Shown here one piece after another: positions 17,268 to 26,047 of a DNA stretch of 64,000 nucleotides. Under the pieces are notes generated by a model. The model did no database searches. It worked only from the letters and a program-made list of their open reading frames with translations, and was not told the DNA's origin. How positions within the stretch are numbered: the first letter of the stretch is position 1; every line of letters begins with the position of its first letter. The DNA is from an uncultured Lachnospiraceae bacterium (GTDB lineage: Bacteria; Bacillota_A; Clostridia; Lachnospirales; Lachnospiraceae). A program made the position numbers and the translations under genes. The DNA is taken from contig CANOBT010000003.1 of assembly GCA_947564305.1 (NCBI GenBank), positions 28,166 through 92,165 on the forward strand, written 5' to 3'.

Positions 17268-17800
17268 GTTTATTTTAGAGGTATTTAGAATTATTTAAAA
17301 TGTTTTTGGCTGCACGGTTGAGGTGTAAGCGCACAGCGGAAAGTTAGTTTGGTCATTAGAACAACTGCATAGATAAATTTCGGTGATGAACCGAAGTTTT
17401 ACCGTGAGGAAGTGAAACGACACTTCCGGGACTAGGCGGTGGGTTCATGATAAGACGGGCATGAGGTGCCTGTTATATAAAAAATGGTGTATTGATATGT
17501 AGGTGTATGTATTATATTTTATTATGCATGTCGGTACGGCAGATACGGCATTAGAAGACAGGCGGTGGTGAAAACCAGGAGGCCTGTGTATTGGGTATGC
17601 CAGGACCCTGTGAACATGAGAAGCGCACGCAGGTCATCAACCTTCGGTTGGTGACAAAGTAAGAGGAAGTGCGCTGATGCGCACGCAGGTCATCAACCTT
17701 ACGGTTGGTGACAAGTCATGAGGTAGCAGGGAGCGAAGCGGAGTGATCCGCAGCATTTACCGGGGAGGTAAATGTCCAATATGCCTTATTTAATAAAAAG
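17268..17800 (+). ncRNA. Candidate guide RNA (omega-RNA-like) downstream of the TnpB-like gene
   Basis: About 530 nt with no credible ORF and many hairpins: GGAAGTG/CACTTCC (17408-17427), ACAGGC/GCCTGT (17558-17587), two near-identical repeats of about 35 nt starting GCGCACGC at 17623 and 17679, each containing a 10-bp hairpin GTCATCAACC/GGTTGGTGAC, an outer GCGCAC/GTGCGC pair (17623-17628 with 17669-17674), GCGGA/TCCGC (17738-17751) and CATTTACC/GGTAAATG (17754-17774). TnpB guide RNAs are transcribed from just this place, the 3' end of the gene and the element end. Exact ends are unknown. A guide segment, if present, would begin after about 17774. The tail to 17861 leads into the glycan operon. 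Confidence 0.5.
17623..17714 (+). repeat. Two direct repeats of about 35 bp, each with a 10-bp hairpin
   Basis: Copy 1 at 17623-17656, copy 2 at 17679-17714; they differ by one inserted base in the loop (TTC versus TTAC). Offset is 56 bp. Only two copies and a structured spacer, so this is not a CRISPR array; it fits a duplicated RNA stem-loop domain. Confidence 0.85.
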
Positions 17801-17861
17801 TTTGTGTCAGAAAAAGGCGTGGCAGTTGGAAAGAGAACTATGAAAAAGTCAGGATGATTCT

Positions 17862-19205
17862 ATGAGGAAAACTGATAAGAAACAGGCGGAAGATTTTGTA
17901 CAATTATTAAAACGCGCACACGAGGAAATCAAGCGTGCATTACAAATAAAGAATCATCAGGCAGCAATGGAGCTTTTGGAGGAATGCCAGAGCTGTGTAA
18001 TCCGCCTGGGAGAATTGATTGAAAGTATGGAAGGGGAGGAAACAGCAACCATTCCATTGTTAGAGGATTACTGTGAACTCATTTATCAGAATTATGAACA
18101 AATCAGGCTAGGGTTGGCAGTAAATGAAAGCAAGATATATAAGATTCTAAATAAAGCGGTAATTCGGATTGAAAACAGTATCAGAAATGATATCCATGAA
18201 CAGATAGAAGCGGTGTTTCTGCCATATAAAGCATCTATGTGGGACTCTCTGGAAAGTATATGGAAAGCGGCAGACGAAGATCCGAACTGCGATGCTTATG
18301 TGATTCCGATTCCATATTATGACAGGAATCCGGATGGCAGCTTTCGGGAGATGCATTATGAGGGAGACCAGTACCCTAAGGATGTACCAGTGACTGATTA
18401 TAGAGAATATGATTTTGTGGAACGCCGACCGGATATGATATTTATACATAATCCATACGATGACTGTAATTATGTGACCAGTGTAGACCCATTTTTTTAT
18501 TCAAAGAACCTGAAGCAGTATACAGAAAAATTAGTGTATGTACCATATTTCATTTTGGGAGAAATCGATTCGGAAAATGAAGATGCTGTTAAAGGAATGG
18601 AACATTTCTGCACCGTACCTGGCGTATACAATGCGGATCAGGTGATTGTGCAGTCAGAGAAAATGCGGCGGGTATATATTGATGTGTTAACCAGATATGC
18701 CGGAAAAGATACGAAAAAGTACTGGGAAGATAAGATCTGGGGACTTGGATCACCAAAGGTAGATAGAGTATTGAGTACAAAACTAGAGGATTTAGAAATA
18801 CCGGCGGATTGGAAAAAAGTTCTGGAAAAATCAGATGGAAGTTGGAAGAAAGTTATTTTGTATAACACCAGTGTGAGTGCTTTGCTTCGGCATGAGGAAA
18901 AGATGTTGGAGAAGATGCGCAGTGTCCTGCAGACGTTTTATGAAAATAGAGATGAAGTTGCGTTACTGTGGCGTCCACATCCGCTGATTAAGGCAACCAT
19001 AGAATCTATGCGGCCTCAGCTTTGGATGGATTATCTGGAGATTGTGGATGAATACAGGGAGCAGGGATGGGGGATATATGATGACTCGTCGGATTTGGAC
19101 AGGGCGTTGGTGATGAGTGATGCGTATTATGGAGACCCGAGTTCCTTGGTGGAGTTATGCAGGAACGCGGGAATGCCGGTGATGATACAAAATGTGGAGG
19201 TATAA
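17862..19205 (+). CDS. CDP-glycerol glycerophosphotransferase-like GT-B protein
   Basis: 447 residues, first gene of the long glycan block. The N-terminal 120 residues are helical and charged; the rest has GT-B features found in CDP-glycerol glycerophosphotransferase relatives: FIHNPYD, VLYNTSVSALL, LLWRPHPL and YGDPSSLVELCRNAGMPVMI near the C-terminus. It probably transfers a phosphopolyol or sugar from a nucleotide donor in the cytosol. The next gene follows after 3 bases. Donor and acceptor unknown; a CDP-glycerol synthetase-like gene is present at 38787. Confidence 0.7.
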   Translation: MRKTDKKQAEDFVQLLKRAHEEIKRALQIKNHQAAMELLEECQSCVIRLGELIESMEGEETATIPLLEDYCELIYQNYEQIRLGLAVNESKIYKILNKAVIRIENSIRNDIHEQIEAVFLPYKASMWDSLESIWKAADEDPNCDAYVIPIPYYDRNPDGSFREMHYEGDQYPKDVPVTDYREYDFVERRPDMIFIHNPYDDCNYVTSVDPFFYSKNLKQYTEKLVYVPYFILGEIDSENEDAVKGMEHFCTVPGVYNADQVIVQSEKMRRVYIDVLTRYAGKDTKKYWEDKIWGLGSPKVDRVLSTKLEDLEIPADWKKVLEKSDGSWKKVILYNTSVSALLRHEEKMLEKMRSVLQTFYENRDEVALLWRPHPLIKATIESMRPQLWMDYLEIVDEYREQGWGIYDDSSDLDRALVMSDAYYGDPSSLVELCRNAGMPVMIQNVEV

Positions 19206-19208
19206 GAC

Positions 19209-20726
19209 ATGATGAAATATATCATTGTGCAGGCAGGCGGAAAAGGAACACGTCTGAAGCATCTTACAAGGAATAAGCCCAAAGCCCTCGTGCCTGTGGA
19301 AAACCTCCCTATGCTTTTTCATTTATTTCGGAAATATCCAGATAAACGATTTGTAATTATTGCGGATTATAAAAAAGAAGTTATGCATGAATATCTGGAA
19401 ATATTTGCAGATGTGAAATATCAGATTGTAGATGCAGACGGTACAGGGACCTGTGCAGGTATAAAGCAGGCAATAGATTTAATTCCTGAAAAGGAACCAT
19501 TCATGTTGATATGGTCGGATTTGATCCTGCCGGATGCAATGGAGCTTCCGGAAGGATATCGGGATTCCGTAGAGACGGTAAACCCGAAGGAGGATTACAT
19601 AGGAATCTCACAGACATTTCCCTGCAGATGGTCTTATAAGGACGGGGCATTTATAGAGGAGAGTTCTTGCGAGCATGGCGTGGCAGGATTTTTTCTGTTT
19701 TCAGAAAAAGAAAAAATAAAATTTATGCCTGAAAGCGGAGAGCTTGTGCGCTGGATGCAGCAGAAACATTTGAAATACAATGAAATCGGGCTCACAGGGA
19801 CGAAAGAGTTTGGGTTGTTGGAAGAATATAACAAACTGGAGCAGGAAAAATGCCGTCCTTTTAATAAAATGACAATAAAATCAGACAGGGTTATCAAAGA
19901 AGGGATAGACGAACAGGGCAGAAGATTGGCGCGCAGAGAATGCGCATGGTATGACAAGGCAAAGGAAATCCATATTCCGTCATTGCCGGAAATTTACGGG
20001 ACGGATCCATTGGAGATGGAGCGAATCCGTGGGAAAAACATTTATGAATGCCGTCTGCCTTATGAGGAGAAAAAAGAAATCCTGAGAAAATTGGTGGAAT
20101 CTCTGCAGATGCTCCATGAAGCAGAAAAGATTCCGGCGGATACCTTCAGTATCAAAGAAGCCTATTTCAATAAAACGTTTGACCGTATACGGGATATCAG
20201 GGACCTGGTGCCATTTGCCAATGAAAGATTTATCACGATAAACGGACAGAGATGCAGGAATGTTTTCTTCTGCAAGCGGGAACTCGAACAGAAACTGGAG
20301 CAGATTCGTTGTGACAGCTTCTGCCTGATCCATGGAGATTGTACATTTTCAAACCTGATGCTTCGGGAGGATGGAAGTCCGGTCCTGATAGACCCCAGGG
20401 GATATTTTGGTCATATCGAATTGTATGGAGACCCGCGTTATGACTGGGCAAAGCTGTACTATTCCATTGTGGGAAATTATGACCGCTTTAACCTGAAAGA
20501 ATTTGACTTGCAGATAGGAGAAAAGGAAGTCCGGCTTGATATCAAGTCAAATCAATGGGAAGACATGGAGGAAGACTTCTTCAAGATGACTGGTACTGTT
20601 CCGGAGGAAATCAGGCTGCTGCATGCAGTGATCTGGCTTTCCCTGACTACGTATGCGTGGCAGGATTATGATTCAATATGCGGCGCGTTTTACAATGGGG
20701 TGTATTATCTGGAGGATGTGCTATGA
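19209..20726 (+). CDS. Nucleotidyltransferase-kinase fusion (LicC-like plus LicA/APH-like)
   Basis: 505 residues in two parts. Residues 1-230 are a sugar-nucleotide-type nucleotidyltransferase (VQAGGKGTRLKHLTRNKPKALVPV) most like LicC-type cytidylyltransferases. Residues 260-505 are a phosphotransferase of the choline/aminoglycoside kinase fold (LIHGDCTFSNLML catalytic loop, VLIDPRG metal loop). One protein could thus phosphorylate and then nucleotide-activate a small alcohol or sugar for the glycan. Choline is only one possibility. Overlaps the SIS gene by ATGA, so the SIS protein may act on the same compound. Two Met codons at 19209 and 19212 are possible starts. Confidence 0.75.
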   Translation: MMKYIIVQAGGKGTRLKHLTRNKPKALVPVENLPMLFHLFRKYPDKRFVIIADYKKEVMHEYLEIFADVKYQIVDADGTGTCAGIKQAIDLIPEKEPFMLIWSDLILPDAMELPEGYRDSVETVNPKEDYIGISQTFPCRWSYKDGAFIEESSCEHGVAGFFLFSEKEKIKFMPESGELVRWMQQKHLKYNEIGLTGTKEFGLLEEYNKLEQEKCRPFNKMTIKSDRVIKEGIDEQGRRLARRECAWYDKAKEIHIPSLPEIYGTDPLEMERIRGKNIYECRLPYEEKKEILRKLVESLQMLHEAEKIPADTFSIKEAYFNKTFDRIRDIRDLVPFANERFITINGQRCRNVFFCKRELEQKLEQIRCDSFCLIHGDCTFSNLMLREDGSPVLIDPRGYFGHIELYGDPRYDWAKLYYSIVGNYDRFNLKEFDLQIGEKEVRLDIKSNQWEDMEEDFFKMTGTVPEEIRLLHAVIWLSLTTYAWQDYDSICGAFYNGVYYLEDVL

Positions 20727-21316
20727 TTTCATATTACCAAGACGTGATAGATGTGATTAGAGACTCTCTTGAATCTATCCAGGAAGAACAATACGAACAG
20801 TTGATAAATGAATGCACAAATATATTAAAGAGCGGTGGAAAGATCATTGCCAGCGGTTTGGGAAAGAATGTGCCTATTTGTGAGAAGTTTGTAGGAACAT
20901 TAAACTCTTTGGGAATAGATGCAAGATTTCTCCATACCAATACGGCAATACATGGTGACTTGGGAATGGTAGACAAGAATGATTTGGTGATTCTTTTATC
21001 AAAGGGCGGCAATACACATGAAACAGTAATATTAGCCGGGCATCTTCAAAATAGAGGTACGAATACCTGGCTGATGACATTTACAAAAAAATGCAAAAGC
21101 GCGGAAATTATAAAGAAACAACTAATTATGTATCTTCAGAATGAAGGGGATGAGTGGGATATAGTACCTAATAATTCTACATCGGTATATCTTATTGTGC
21201 TTCAGGGAATCGCTATTGAGATTGGAAAGAGAATGAATGTGACAATTGATAGCTTTAAGGTAAATCACCCAGGCGGTGGGATTGGAGCAAAACTCAGTGG
21301 GAAAAATCTGTGGTAA
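20723..21316 (+). CDS. SIS-domain sugar-phosphate isomerase-like protein
   Basis: 197 residues with one SIS domain: GKIIASGLGKNVPICEKFVGTL, then LGMVDKNDLVILLSKGGNTHET and the C-terminal FKVNHPGGGIGAKL, which is reminiscent of arabinose-5-phosphate isomerase (KdsD). Likely interconverts aldose and ketose phosphates feeding the fusion protein upstream. ATG at 20723 lies in the ATGA overlap with GGAGG 8 bases before; the longer frame from 20678 lies inside the previous gene. Confidence 0.8.
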   Translation: MISYYQDVIDVIRDSLESIQEEQYEQLINECTNILKSGGKIIASGLGKNVPICEKFVGTLNSLGIDARFLHTNTAIHGDLGMVDKNDLVILLSKGGNTHETVILAGHLQNRGTNTWLMTFTKKCKSAEIIKKQLIMYLQNEGDEWDIVPNNSTSVYLIVLQGIAIEIGKRMNVTIDSFKVNHPGGGIGAKLSGKNLW

Positions 21317-21344
21317 GGATACGTTATAACGGAGGAAAGGCATT

Positions 21345-21782
21345 TTGGATATCTGGCGAGATATAGAGGAAAAATATAACTGCTCATTAAAGGGAAGGGC
21401 CAGGTGGCTTAGATATAAAGAAAAATATCAAATAGACGAAGAATGGTATCTGATATTGATGCCAGCATATAATGAAAAATTAAATTATAAAGCTTTTTTA
21501 TATCTTGCTGATTTTATGAACAGAAAATATATAAAAAAAACATTGGTAATACTTCTTGAGCAAGGAAAGACCAATTCTGTACCCTCCAATATGCAGGAAC
21601 GTGTGTACATAGAGAGCGTTGATGAGAAAATGATGACGGAGCTTGTTTCGTATTACAGATTACAACAGTTTTTCAGAAATATTGTTGTTATAACGATGGA
21701 GGAGCCTTTCGGGACAGGAGGAATAGTCGGAAAGTGCGGTATTACATTAGATGATTATGTAAGGGATGCACTTTACGTGTGA
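21345..21782 (+). CDS. Hypothetical protein in the glycan operon, TTG start
   Basis: 145 residues, not recognised. It opens with TTG at 21345, preceded by the strong site GGAGGAAAGG (21331-21340), and no ATG lies near. Predicted mixed alpha/beta with segments such as YLILMPAYNEK and TLVILLEQGK, which could be the start of a small Rossmann-like fold. GTGA overlap with the next gene suggests coupling to that GT9-like protein. Confidence 0.65.
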   Translation: MDIWRDIEEKYNCSLKGRARWLRYKEKYQIDEEWYLILMPAYNEKLNYKAFLYLADFMNRKYIKKTLVILLEQGKTNSVPSNMQERVYIESVDEKMMTELVSYYRLQQFFRNIVVITMEEPFGTGGIVGKCGITLDDYVRDALYV

Positions 21783-23092
21783 AAAAAATGATAGCTTCCA
21801 AACAAGATAAAGAAATCATACAGGAATGTATAAAGGAAAATAGAGCGCGGCTGCTAAATAGAAAAGTGTTGATTTTTGGATGTACTTTATACGGAAGAGA
21901 CATTCGGGATGGACTTATTGGCTGTGGAATAGAGTTATGCGGATTTATTGACAATAACAAGAGCAAAACAGGGAAGAATTGTCTTGGTGTTCCGGTTGAA
22001 TCACCAGAGAAAATGCTTGTACCCTACATTAAAGAATTGTGCGTCATTATCTGTTCAAAATATCAACAGGAAATGATCAGGCAGGTTTTGAAATACGGAT
22101 ATGATGAGGGAAACCTGTTGATTATTGATGTGGCTGAAGCGGGAAATCACGTTTCGGATGGTCTGGATTCGGTTAGGAATGCTTATGAAGATGTAAAAAA
22201 GGGCTATGCTTTATATCTCAATATTATCAAAAAATATAAAACAAAAGATAAGTTGTTTGTGTGCCCTTATCCGGGCACAGGAGATATATATATGGCCTGC
22301 ATATATCTTCCGGAATACTTAAAAGAACATTTAATAGAGGAATATACGCTTGTTGTGGGAAGCGAAAGCTGCAGAAAAGTTTGCGATATATTTTGTATTG
22401 AAAATATATGTGTGCTGAAAAAGAGTGACATAGATTACCTCCTTAAAGCATGGGAATTCCTTGGAACAGATAAGATGAATGTAAAACCTTTGCTGCATTG
22501 GGGATGGAGATGCAAAAAATTTCTTTTTTCTAATAACCATCCACAGATTACTTTTGCAGAAATGTTTTTATATGATATTTACGAATTTCAAAGGAAGCCG
22601 GAAATGCGGCTGCCTGACAGATGTAAGGATTTACAGGAAATTCACTCTTTTTTTGACAGTAAAGGATTATGTAAGGGGCATACTGTGATTCTCGCACCAT
22701 ATGCGGGTTCGTTTGTTTCAGAGATACCGATAGGTTTTTGGGAGAAACTTGCCTTAAGGTTAAGAGAACAGGGATATTCAGTATGCACAAATTGTGCGGC
22801 GGATAAAGAAGTACCGGTAAGGGGGACTATACCTGTTACATTTCCTTATTCCTGGGCTGTTGATTTTGTTGATTTTGCAGGAGTGTTTGTGGCGTTGAGA
22901 AGTGGACTGTGCGATATAGTCAGTTCTTCCAATGCAAAGATGGTTATTTTGTACGAAGATGGTTTTAATGCTTCCAGCTTGGAATATTTTGGCTTAGTCA
23001 ACATGGGAATCGGGGAATCAAATCATATTTCTGAAATCATCTATAAAGGAAATGATGAAATTATTATAGGGGACATTTTGGGTATGTTCTGA
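21779..23092 (+). CDS. Rossmann module plus GT9-like (heptosyltransferase-fold) protein
   Basis: 437 residues. Residues about 28-130 form a Rossmann-like module (VLIFGCTLYGRDIRDGL, GFIDNNKSKTGKNCLGVPV, then a P-x-x-h segment) resembling the N-terminal domain of PglD-type acetyltransferases. From residue 160 on, sequence fits the GT9/heptosyltransferase GT-B fold (FVCPYPGTGDIYMACIYLP, VILAPYAGSFVSEIP, FVALRSGLCDIVSS). Start is a GTG overlapping the previous stop, or the ATG at 21788. Paralogues with the same layout are at 23104 and 42912. Acceptor and donor unknown; heptose genes lie 4-8 kb downstream. Confidence 0.7.
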   Translation: MKKMIASKQDKEIIQECIKENRARLLNRKVLIFGCTLYGRDIRDGLIGCGIELCGFIDNNKSKTGKNCLGVPVESPEKMLVPYIKELCVIICSKYQQEMIRQVLKYGYDEGNLLIIDVAEAGNHVSDGLDSVRNAYEDVKKGYALYLNIIKKYKTKDKLFVCPYPGTGDIYMACIYLPEYLKEHLIEEYTLVVGSESCRKVCDIFCIENICVLKKSDIDYLLKAWEFLGTDKMNVKPLLHWGWRCKKFLFSNNHPQITFAEMFLYDIYEFQRKPEMRLPDRCKDLQEIHSFFDSKGLCKGHTVILAPYAGSFVSEIPIGFWEKLALRLREQGYSVCTNCAADKEVPVRGTIPVTFPYSWAVDFVDFAGVFVALRSGLCDIVSSSNAKMVILYEDGFNASSLEYFGLVNMGIGESNHISEIIYKGNDEIIIGDILGMF

Positions 23093-23103
23093 AAGGAAAC
23101 TGT

Positions 23104-24381
23104 ATGGTAATCGGAATATATGGAACAGGGAATTATGCAAAGGAATTGTTATATGAAATCGAATGCGCAAACAGAATTTTACATAAGATGTTTGAAGATT
23201 CCCATTTTAAGGATGAACTTGAAATCAAGATAAAATATTTTGCGGAAACAATTAGAAATTCAGATACGTTTGAGAATACAAAGGTCATTAATGCTGAAGA
23301 AATAAATGATAATGATATTGATTTATTAATAATAGCAGCAGGGGCTTATTTGGAAATTGTAGATTATTTAAAAGAACATAATCCTGATTATGAGAGACTT
23401 AAGAAGAAAATAGTAAGAAGTACACAAATAAAGTTTGAGAGAAGAAAATTAGGGCAGATTTTGTCTGGACTGCCAAGTAGGAATGAGTTTTTTACCGAAA
23501 AGGAAACCGGCGGGTTATTTAATATAAAGGACAACAGGCTTAACATCGAGGGAAATGACGGCAGATATTATGTGTTATGTCCATATGGTTTTGGAGATAC
23601 GTTATATTTATTGGGATACATTGAAGAGTATGTAAAAAGATGGAACATTAAAGAAAAGGTATGCGTAATAATAAAAAAATCTCATAAATTTGTGGTGGAT
23701 GCGTATCCGTTTATTGAAAGTGAGATAGCGGATGATGAATTGGTGGACAAACTAAATAAATATATGATAGCGCATCAGTTATGGAAACTAGACAACTTTC
23801 TTTATGGTCATTTTGAAAAAAATGAAGATGGAACTTTAAGCAATGACACAGCAATATTTGCATGGACAACAATGTTAGAACAATATTGCAGGCTTGTGTG
23901 TGATATTCCTATATCTTCGAAGTTTTCACCTCCAAGGATAAAGTTCGATGTAAGAAAACGAAAATATGACAGCATAAATTGGGAGACAACGGTTTTCATA
24001 TTGCCATTGGCCACTACCTGCGAAAAAATAGATGATAATTTTTGGAAAATTATTGTAGAAAAAATAAAAAATAAGGGTTACGGGGTAGCCGTCAATATGG
24101 CGGGCAAGATGCCATGGATCAATAATGTTACACAAATATATGAATCTGTAGAAGACACCTTGTATTATTGTTCTAAATGCAGGGCGGTAATATCTTACAG
24201 AAGTGGTATGACTGATCTAGCTGCATTCCTTAATACGGATTTACATGTTATCAATCCGACAGAGTATTGGTGTAAAGAATGGGATGTTAAGATTGCGTGT
24301 GAAAGAAATAACATCTGGAATTATCTTGTAGAAAAAGACCAATATTTGAGTATTGCAGAAGAAATTGTGAGAAAGATATAA
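23104..24381 (+). CDS. Rossmann module plus GT9-like protein, second copy
   Basis: 425 residues. Begins directly with a dinucleotide-fold motif (VIGIYGTGNYAKELLYEIE) and has the same C-terminal GT-B type body as its neighbour (YYVLCPYGFGDTLYLLGYI, VFILPLATTCEKID, AVISYRSGMTDLAAFL). Sequence identity to the neighbour is low, so this is an old duplication or independent recruitment. Markedly AT-rich codon use, shared with the genes up to about 38.7 kb. Confidence 0.68.
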   Translation: MVIGIYGTGNYAKELLYEIECANRILHKMFEDSHFKDELEIKIKYFAETIRNSDTFENTKVINAEEINDNDIDLLIIAAGAYLEIVDYLKEHNPDYERLKKKIVRSTQIKFERRKLGQILSGLPSRNEFFTEKETGGLFNIKDNRLNIEGNDGRYYVLCPYGFGDTLYLLGYIEEYVKRWNIKEKVCVIIKKSHKFVVDAYPFIESEIADDELVDKLNKYMIAHQLWKLDNFLYGHFEKNEDGTLSNDTAIFAWTTMLEQYCRLVCDIPISSKFSPPRIKFDVRKRKYDSINWETTVFILPLATTCEKIDDNFWKIIVEKIKNKGYGVAVNMAGKMPWINNVTQIYESVEDTLYYCSKCRAVISYRSGMTDLAAFLNTDLHVINPTEYWCKEWDVKIACERNNIWNYLVEKDQYLSIAEEIVRKI

Positions 24382-24413
24382 AACGCTGAAACAGAGATGC
24401 GAGGAGAGATTAA

Positions 24414-25583
24414 ATGAAAAGGTTAGCAATTATCATTCAAAGATATGGCGCTGAGGTATGCGGAGGCGCTGAGGTTCATGCGCTTAAAATGGCTGAGTAC
24501 CTTACTGCTTATTTTGAGGTTACAGTATTAACATCAAAAGCAATTGATAATATGACATGGGAAGATGTATATGAGAATGATATAGAATTGATTAATGGGG
24601 TTACGGTCAGGAGATTTTCGGTAGATAAAATACGGAATTCGAAAGATTACGATGAGGCACTTAGCAAAGCAAAAAAATATGATGCTTCTTTAGAAGAACA
24701 GGAGGCATGGATGAGGGAAAATGGACCATGTGTTAGTGGACTAATTGAATATATAAAAGAAAATAAAGATTATTTTGATTTTTTTTATTTTGTAACTTAT
24801 GTATTTTACCCAACATATTTTGGGATAAAAGAGGTAGGAGAAAAGGCAATCTTTAATCCATGCGCCCATGATGAGATGACATTATATTTTGATATGTTTA
24901 AAAATTCTTTCAGAGATGCAAAGGCAATTTTTTACAATTCTTATGAGGAAAAACTGCTGTGTCAAAAAATCTTTGATTTGGAAGGAAAAATTGATAATGA
25001 CGGACGTGGGGGCGATGCGGCAAGTATTCCTGAACACTATTCAGCAGAAGAATTTAAGAAAAGGCACGGTTTAAATGATTTTATTGTTTATGTTGGAAGA
25101 AGTGATTTTCATAAGGGAATTAAAGAATTATTTGACTATTTCATTAGATATAAGGAGCATAGAGATAGTGGGCTGAAATTAGTGTGTATGGGAAAAGGAG
25201 ATATGCCTTTTCCACAAAGAAATGACATTATCAATCTTGGTTTTGTTTCGGAAGAAGAGAAGTATAGTGGAATAGCCGCAAGTAAATTACTGGTATTGCC
25301 GTCAAAATATGAAAGCTTATCAATCGTTGTTCTTGAAGCGATGTCCTTGAAAAAACCTGTTATAGTAAATGCATCGTGTGCAGCTACAAAAGGCCACTGT
25401 GATAAGGGAAATGCAGGGTTATACTATGACAATTATTATGAATTCGAAGCCTGTATGGATTATCTGTTGGATCATGAAGAGGTGGCAAAACAGCTAGGTG
25501 AGAATGGCAAGAAGTATACTGATGAAAATTATTCATGGAAGGCTATTGCTAAAAGTTTTGTCGAACTGACAGAAAAAATGTGA
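24414..25583 (+). CDS. GT4-family glycosyltransferase
   Basis: 389 residues, GT-B retaining glycosyltransferase of CAZy family GT4. N-terminal GGAEVHALKMAEYL, and C-terminal donor-binding part FIVYVGRSDFHKGI and LVLPSKYESLSIVVLEAMSLK with the E-x7-E type motif. Soluble, cytosolic side of the membrane. GAGGAGAG precedes the ATG. Sugar donor unknown. Confidence 0.9.
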   Translation: MKRLAIIIQRYGAEVCGGAEVHALKMAEYLTAYFEVTVLTSKAIDNMTWEDVYENDIELINGVTVRRFSVDKIRNSKDYDEALSKAKKYDASLEEQEAWMRENGPCVSGLIEYIKENKDYFDFFYFVTYVFYPTYFGIKEVGEKAIFNPCAHDEMTLYFDMFKNSFRDAKAIFYNSYEEKLLCQKIFDLEGKIDNDGRGGDAASIPEHYSAEEFKKRHGLNDFIVYVGRSDFHKGIKELFDYFIRYKEHRDSGLKLVCMGKGDMPFPQRNDIINLGFVSEEEKYSGIAASKLLVLPSKYESLSIVVLEAMSLKKPVIVNASCAATKGHCDKGNAGLYYDNYYEFEACMDYLLDHEEVAKQLGENGKKYTDENYSWKAIAKSFVELTEKM

Positions 25584-25594
25584 GGAAATATAAT

Positions 25595-26029
25595 ATGAGT
25601 GAAGTAAGTGTCAAGGCCATAATGGAGGAAATCCATACAAATATAAGGAAAAAAAACATGTCTATTGCGGAGTTATATGATGGAACTAATTACTATGTCC
25701 GCAGAATGGAAGAGATAAAACAATATAATGATGTGGTTATTGTTGGTGCGGGACATCATGGAAAAATTGTATTAAAGATGATTCTGCTCGAAAAAAGCGG
25801 AATGAATATTACACTTTGTGACAATAATCCCAACGTGGGCAATGTACTTGTTCAGGGCTATAAGGTATGTTCTGTGGAGGAAGCGGTTCAAACACACCCG
25901 GATGCCTTTTTTGCTATTACACCTGATGGGTTTGAAACGGAACTATTCAGGCAATTGTATTGTCTGGGTGTTAAGCCAGAGCAAATGTCAGTTTTTTCAT
26001 TGGGGTTTGCGGGAATCAGATGCGAGTAA
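25595..26029 (+). CDS. Stand-alone Rossmann-like module protein
   Basis: 144 residues consisting almost entirely of the nucleotide-binding module seen fused to glycosyltransferases elsewhere in this block: VVIVGAGHHGKIVLKMI, ITLCDNNPNVGNVLVQGYKV, then SVEEAV. GAGGAAAT lies before the ATG at 25595; a GTG at 25580 overlapping the previous stop is an alternative start. Function unknown; the free-standing copy suggests that the module works as a unit, perhaps binding a nucleotide sugar. Confidence 0.7.
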   Translation: MSEVSVKAIMEEIHTNIRKKNMSIAELYDGTNYYVRRMEEIKQYNDVVIVGAGHHGKIVLKMILLEKSGMNITLCDNNPNVGNVLVQGYKVCSVEEAVQTHPDAFFAITPDGFETELFRQLYCLGVKPEQMSVFSLGFAGIRCE

Positions 26030-26047
26030 ATTAAAAATGGAGCAATT

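Noticed and set aside
17623..17714. Two direct repeats as a CRISPR array
   Set aside because: Only two copies, the spacer pairs with the repeat (GCGCAC/GTGCGC) and there are no cas genes; a duplicated RNA hairpin fits better.
13692..17861. Complete integrated phage or conjugative element
   Set aside because: No integrase of tyrosine or large serine type, no structural or transfer genes, and no tRNA attachment site were seen.
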